Under the pieces are notes generated by a model. It was not told the origin of the DNA, made no database searches, and saw only the letters and a program-made list of their open reading frames with translations. 64,000 nucleotides of DNA from Talaromyces rugulosus (lineage: Eukaryota > Ascomycota > Eurotiomycetes > Eurotiales > Trichocomaceae). This document shows, in pieces, positions 58,568-64,000 of the stretch (positions are counted from its first letter, which is position 1; each line of letters opens with the position of its first letter). Location of the stretch: contig NC_049566.1 in assembly GCF_013368755.1 (NCBI RefSeq), positions 248,001-312,000 on the forward strand, written 5' to 3'. The position numbers were made by a program, and so were the translations under genes.

Positions 58568-59356
58568 TTACGGCTTTTCTCCCTCGCCGTTTGAAATAAG
58601 GATTCCCGGGCGCGATTTGGGACTGCCCTCCAGAGACGGAAATTGCATGATTATGGCACCGCTGTTATAAAATTCCACCGCAATATCGTAGACTTGGTGC
58701 CTATCGCCCGGGTCCACGAGGTTCTCGATCCGGAATTTCTCGCAAAGTGTCTGCTCGGACTTCCACATCGTTTCCATCTCGCCGAGCGTTGCTGGTTGTA
58801 TGTTGGTATACTGGATATCTGCTTCGCCCAATGCTGCAGCGAGGCGGCATTGATATGACTCTGGATCGCACCAAGACGGCGTCGCTGCTGCAACGTGGCG
58901 ATTGGCGATGACCCGGCATAGAATTAAGAAAAGTGTTTGAAAGACGCATAAAATCCCGATTATTAGGAGCTGCCACTGAAATGAACCATCTTCGTAGTAA
59001 ATATTAAGAACACATTGGAGCATTACGGCCGTCGACATAACTGTGCCAACCCTACGTGCTAGCGTTAGCGATATCTCTGTGGCAGTGACGATACATATTA
59101 ATTATACATACTTGAGCTGCTTGGGGTAACACGCGAAAGCCCACATGAATCGCACCCACAAAGCCGTATGGTCAATCATATTGACTCCGGATCTGCCCCG
59201 GTAGCTGATGAGGTAGTCGTCCGGGACCTTTGTTGTCGTGAAACGACCATCCTGGTTGAAACCACGCCGGGCTGCGAGTAGGAGCAGCAGTGGGTTAAGA
59301 ATGGGTGACTTTGGGTTGGTACTTTCAATATCCGGCGACTTGCTGGCGTCTACCAT
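58568..59356 (-). CDS. Small membrane protein, unknown function
   Basis: Two exons, 59356-59112 and 59051-58568 (242 residues). The intron 59052-59111 is 60 bp with a GCTAACG branch site and joins in phase (YPKQLK to VGTVMSTAVMLQ). The N-terminus has a Ser/Pro-rich leader and a LNPLLLLLAARRGF segment. The middle contains two hydrophobic helices (VMSTAVMLQCVLNIY and WQLLIIGILCVFQTLFLILC). The C-terminal half is soluble with EFYNSGAIIMQFPSLEGSPK. No family recognised. It sits between an ABC transporter and an aldehyde dehydrogenase. Confidence 0.65.
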
Positions 59357-60321
59357 TTTTAAGTAAGTGTATAGATTCGTCGCGGTTTTAATGATGGTAC
59401 ACCTGGATTTTTTTTCGAAAAACAAGTCAAGAAAATGGTATTATTGGAAAACTTGCGACCAACAGCCGCTGAACGCTACGCTACCAGGCCCAGTTATTTG
59501 CCTAGCCGACGGTGATGTCCCATCAACTGATGTATTGTTACTAAAATGTTGTCGACATTGTCTTGAAAAAAAGATGGAGAAAAAAAATAAAGAAAATCAT
59601 CCCTTAGGTTCAATGTTTGCATGTATTTTCTACACGAAATTTTACCTGAACAATCTCTACATTTCCACATTGAACTAGTGAACTCAATTGATATATATAT
59701 GCTCCGGGTGATAGGTAGGCCAGGGCAGCTTGAGGTCCGGTGCCAATCTATGTGATCCATGGATGATATGTATTTTCTGAGTTGAGAAAAATGCTAAGAG
59801 GGGTCAGTAACATTAACACAGGTTGTAACAAAACCCGCTAGGCCGGATCTCCAGTAGCCACCGATTAACAGAAACACCCAGAACTCCCAATTCATAACAA
59901 ATTCCTTATCATTTAGTCGTCGATCGGAAATGGCTTTTGTCTTCTTTGTCGTCATTTACGTTTTCGGGTTTATGAAACAAAGAAAGCTACATCCTTTGTT
60001 CTTGCAATTTGGGGCATGCGGGGCATCTATGAGAGCGAGAGTAGAAAGCACAGTGTATAAGTAGCAAGTGACTGATCTACTGCGTATGAAATTGACAGCA
60101 CCACCTGATATATTGCGAAGAGAAATATCCTGGTCTACTGGAGAAATCATACTTTTTTTTCGCCCTAGGGATTCTCCCCCAGTTGATTAGTCTAGTTTCG
60201 TCGTTGAGCGACAGCAACACTCGACAGGTCATATTTGCCTTGTGGTGGTATTTAGAGAAAATAAAACCACACAACAACTTGAACCCACCATTAGTCCAGT
60301 TTATAACATCTATCCGCAGAA
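59357..60321. other. Divergent promoter region
   Basis: About 1 kb between the membrane-protein gene and the aldehyde dehydrogenase. Short open frames only, no domain seen. Confidence 0.5.
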
Positions 60322-61992
60322 ATGGCCTTGTTCCAGGAGATTCAGACACCTGTCGTGAAATACAATCAGCCTCTGGGATTGTATGTTTTCATCCTCTGCT
60401 CCATACACTCTAAATAATTTGCTGACCCAACAATGCAGATTCATAAATAATGAGTTTATTAAAGGCATTGACGGCAAAACATTTGAAACAATCAACCCTC
60501 ATGACCAAAACTTAATTGCAGCTGTTCACGAGGCTACTGAGAAAGATGTCGATTTGGCTGTTCACGCAGCTCGCGCAGCCTTTGAAGGGTGTTGGAGCAC
60601 AGTCACGCCGAGCGAGCGTGGCAAAATGCTAACAAAACTGGCCGACCTTATGATGCGCGACATCCAGATCCTGGCTGCAAGCATTTCGCTCGATTGTGGC
60701 AAGGTTTTCAGCGCAGCCATGCTTGAAATCTCCAGCTCCGCCGACTGCATTCGCTATTACGGCGGATGGGCCGACAAAATAGTTGGCCAGACAATAGACA
60801 CTGATGCGGCCAGCCTTACGTACACGCGACATGAACCACTGGGTGTTTGCGGCCAAATCATACCATGGAATCTCCCTATTTATCAGGCCGTGTGCAAAGT
60901 AGGTCCTGCGGTCGCAACCGGAAATACTGTCGTTCTCAAGTCGTCTGAAATCGCTCCACTCTGTGTTCTGTACATGGCACAGTTGGTCAAAGATGCCGGG
61001 TTCCCTCCCGGTGTAATCAATGTTATATCAGGATTCGGTAAAGTAGCAGGAGCAGTCATGGCAGGGCATATGGATATCGACAAAATCTCATTTACGGGGT
61101 CACTTGCTACAGGCAGACAGATCCTACGCGATGCTGCAAACAGTAACCTCAAGAAAGTCACTCTTGAACTAGGAGGAAAATCCCCCAATATTATTTTTCC
61201 CGATGCCAACCTTGAGCATGTGATGTCCTGGGTTAATCTGGGAGCTTTTTTCAACCAGGGGCAAGTTTGCTGTGCAGGATCTCGGGTTCTTGTTCATGAG
61301 GCCATATATGACCGTTTTCTGGACATGCTCAAAAAGTGCACGGAAATCAACAAAATAGGGGACCCCTTTGATCCAAGTACTTTTCAGGGACCCCAAATCT
61401 CACAGACACAATTCAATCGGGTTATGGATTATATCGAAGCTGGAAAAAAGGCTGGTGCAACAGTTATCGCTGGTGGAAACCGAGTTGGTTCAGAAGGACT
61501 CTACATCCAGCCCACTATTTTTACGGACGTCCATGACGATATGACGATTGTCAAAGATGAGATTTTCGGTCCTGTGTGTACAGTTCACAAGTTCAAGGAC
61601 GAGAGCGAGGCCATCCGAGTTGCCAATAACACTCATTATGGTATATCCATTTCGTCATTCGTTTCATGTGGAACTGCTCATTAATTTCATTTGGCAGGAC
61701 TCGCTGCGGCTGTTCACACAAGCAATCTCAACACCGCGATACAAGTATCAAATTCCATCAAAGCTGGGTAGGTTTCTTTATTTTTTGGTAACATTTTAAG
61801 AAGAAAAACTACTCTAATGCAAATTTCTCCAGAACCATATGGGTCAATAGCTTCGGCCTTGTGAGTCCTCAGATGCCGTTTGGTGGCTACAAGCAGTCGG
61901 GCTTCGGCCGAGAGATGGGCTCATATGCACTAGAGGCCTACACCCAGGTCAAAGTGGTCAAACATTGGCTTGCTGGGCCTATTTTTCCTTAG
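60322..61992 (+). CDS. NAD(P)-dependent aldehyde dehydrogenase
   Basis: Oxidises an aldehyde to the acid, 496 residues, class 1/2 ALDH length. Four exons: 60322-60380, 60439-61640, 61698-61767 and 61833-61992; all introns are 57-65 bp and in phase. The small third exon (70 bases) is often missed. Motifs: GQIIPWNLPIYQ, KISFTGSLATGRQI (cofactor loop), VTLELGGKSPNIIF with the general-base Glu (about 262), NQGQVCCAGSR with the catalytic Cys (about 297), EIFGPVCTVHKF, and IWVNSFGLVSPQMPFGGYKQ at the end. No targeting signal, so probably cytosolic. Substrate unknown; its position beside an ABCG transporter and a Zn2Cys6 regulator suggests a shared pathway (inference). Confidence 0.95.
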
Positions 61993-62431
61993 GAATAATT
62001 ATCGGTGTATCATGGAAGAAATTGGAATCAAGATGATAGCACAATTTCACTCTTTATGCGATAAGAACCAGCAGTTATTGTTATGTATGGAAACTAGGTC
62101 TGAAATGGTATACAAATAGCTTGTTTAGTATGTAAAAGATGATCACACCTGACTATTAATAATGGATCTCATCTCAATTCAATGTCAGTGATTACCGTGA
62201 GTTTATACAAGAAACCCCTATATCTGAACAGGCAATTAGTGGGTCTGAGATAAGGCCTGTCTCGTTTCCCCCGTCAAGCAAGATTCCTGGTTTGGCGTCT
62301 ACTCTAGTTATTCTACACTACCCTGGGTTTCGTTTTAGGGAGACAACCCTCATGAATATGCCGTCGCTTCACGGATTAGGGTAATCTGCTGTGTTTGCTT
62401 GATCAACCTTGACAAAGACTCGCCTTCCGAA
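61993..62431. other. Intergenic 0.44 kb
   Basis: 3' flank of the aldehyde dehydrogenase and promoter of the regulator. Nothing else recognised. Confidence 0.55.
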
Positions 62432-64000
62432 ATGGATCCCAATAGTGGTAGCACGCGTCCTTATCGATCAAAGTTACAAAGGCCGTGCGATAGATGTCGC
62501 GCCAGGAAAATAGCATGTATTTTGCCTGACAGTGGTCCTTGCCAGACCTGCTGGAATGCTGGCAAAGCATGTGTGTTTGAAATGCCACCCACGGCACGCA
62601 GCCGCTTCCCCGGTAGAAGCAGAAATATTGCGGGACGAGCATCTGTTGATCGTTCTCAGACGTCTCACATGAGTATGCAGATTAGCTATGAAAATGGTTT
62701 GCATCGTACCGACTCAGAATACCCTGGGACTCCTGCAACAGAACCGACTTATCAATCGACTGAGCGCAGTAATTCTGAAAAGCAACCACAAGTTCAGCTT
62801 GATCATCCCATGTCTACAAGTTTTGATGACCATCATACCCATGATGCAAGGATATTGTCACCATTTAACGGGGTTAAAGAGGCCGCAGTTGTGCAGCACG
62901 TTAGATCGCTTGATCAATTGGCCTCTTCCACTGCTCAACTCTTTGGCACCTCGGCCGAGTCTGATCCGTGGCTGCTTCGTCATTGCAAGTATGACGAGAA
63001 TGGCATTCGCAGTTTCCATCGTATCGATTTTCGCAACGTGGGGGGAGTGCCAGTAGAAGGTCTAGTTCCAGTGCATTTTCTTCTAACTGAGGATTCCTTG
63101 TTGAAATCAGCGAAGGATGCCACTGCATCCTGCCCTGGAAAGGGCTCACAGGAAAAAAGACAGGAGCTAGATGCCTTAATTCCACCAGGGTATGGGTGGC
63201 GACTAATCCTCTTGTAAGTGCTGTATCCCGTTTATTTATGCATTGTACTTGGATCTAATCGGCAGCTGAAGGTTTATGCGGTTCGTTTTCCCATCCATGC
63301 CGGTAATCTCAAGGTCTCAGCTGTGCAGCATCTGGAATAAATCCTTGCAGAGTATTTCACCCCACTTCCTCGCGGCCGTGTATGCGTCCGCACTCCCATT
63401 CAAGGTTCATGATCCGGAATTGGTTGTTTTCGGGGCGTATGATGAGTCTTTGTGTGACCGACTTTGGCGAATGGTATATGAGCTCATTCTGGAGGAAATC
63501 CATACCCCTCACTTATCCGTCCTTCAAGCATGCTTATTATATCTGCAACAACTCCCGACAGGAAGTCAAAGTGCCTTGGCAGACAGCCCGTTTCACTGGT
63601 CATTTCTCGGGAGCACGGTGGCTTTGGCGGCCTCGCTCGGTCTTCATCTCGAGCCTCGCCCGTGGGGAATTCCAGATTGGGAGAAACGCCTTCGAAGACG
63701 ATTATGGTGGGCGGTTTATCTAGAGGACAAGTGGCGTAGTTTACTTGTTGGACGCCCGCCATTCATTCGTCGAGAAGAATGGGACGTGAAAGACTTGGAT
63801 GATATTGATTTTATCGTGGATCATCCAGAGAACATGGGAATTGAGCATCCTGAAGCCTGTTTTCAAAAAGACGCTGAAGATGGAGCAATTTTCAAATCCT
63901 TCGCGAAATTGGCGCAGGTAGTGGACAATATTCACAACACCTTTTAGTAAGTTGGACATTCACCGGAATCTATTTCCGTTATTCATGCTTCTGACAACCT
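62432..64000 (+). CDS. Zn2Cys6 transcription factor, truncated by the window edge
   Basis: Partial gene. Exons 62432-63213 and 63272-63946 are visible; a GTAAGT donor at 63947 opens an intron that runs past base 64000, so the C-terminus is outside. The zinc cluster is complete: Cys19, 22, 29, 37, 40 and 47 (RPCDRCRARKIACILPDSG, QTCWNAGKACVF), with a slightly long loop of seven residues between the third and fourth Cys. The middle has a Fungal_trans domain (HFLAAVYASALPFKVHDP, VALAASLGLHLEPRPWGIP, RRRLWWAVYLEDKWRSLLVG). The RLWWAVYLEDKWRSLLVGRP block is typical of MHR-type regulators. Immediately downstream of the aldehyde dehydrogenase on the same strand. Confidence 0.85.

Overview
The window looks like nuclear DNA of a filamentous ascomycete, most likely Eurotiomycetes (Aspergillus/Penicillium/Talaromyces-like). 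This is an inference from gene content (GtaA-type glutaminase, eqolisin peptidase, quinate-type regulator pair, many Zn2Cys6 regulators, RTA1 and DUF7703-type membrane proteins) and from the many 48-82 bp GT-AG introns. There are no operons, and no rRNA, tRNA, CRISPR array or complete transposon that I could recognise. Exon boundaries were set by hand from splice sites, reading phase and family continuity.

Layout. 0.6-2.9 kb: secreted glutaminase (-). 4.6-5.6 kb: decayed alpha/beta hydrolase. 5.6-8.6 kb: gene-poor DNA. 8.6-10.5 kb: secreted acid peptidase (+) and a small HHE/hemerythrin-like protein (-). 12.0-14.4 kb: PHS-family phosphate transporter with a long acidic loop (-). 15.1-18.1 kb: a five-exon gene ending in a nucleoside-phosphorylase domain (+). 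18.9-21.2 kb: peroxisomal acyl-CoA oxidase with an SKL end (+). 21.9-23.7 kb: a seven-helix-type membrane protein and an alpha/beta hydrolase, convergent. 24.7-29.3 kb: a divergent pair resembling the quinate repressor (QutR) and activator (QutA), with no quinate enzymes alongside. 29.4-29.8 kb: a 93-residue secreted cysteine-rich protein. 30.1-32.3 kb: a phospholipase D-like protein. 33.2-42.0 kb: three more Zn2Cys6 regulators, a tubby-like protein and an RTA1-type lipid transporter homologue.

42.2-47.4 kb is partly decaying: a frameshifted rhodopsin-like membrane protein, an apparently intact Old Yellow Enzyme-type oxidoreductase, and a membrane-protein pseudogene with three in-frame TAG codons and deletions. 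48-64 kb holds a GPI-anchored wall protein, an amino-acid permease, a class V PLP enzyme of the Egt2/isopenicillin-N-epimerase type, a full-size ABCG transporter, a small membrane protein, an aldehyde dehydrogenase and a Zn2Cys6 regulator that runs off the right edge. Uptake, modifying enzymes, efflux and regulator together could form a small metabolic cluster, but no backbone synthase is visible.

The most interesting items are the nucleoside-phosphorylase fusion protein, the orphan quinate-type regulator pair, the 48-64 kb transporter/PLP-enzyme group, the small secreted protein and the patch of gene decay.
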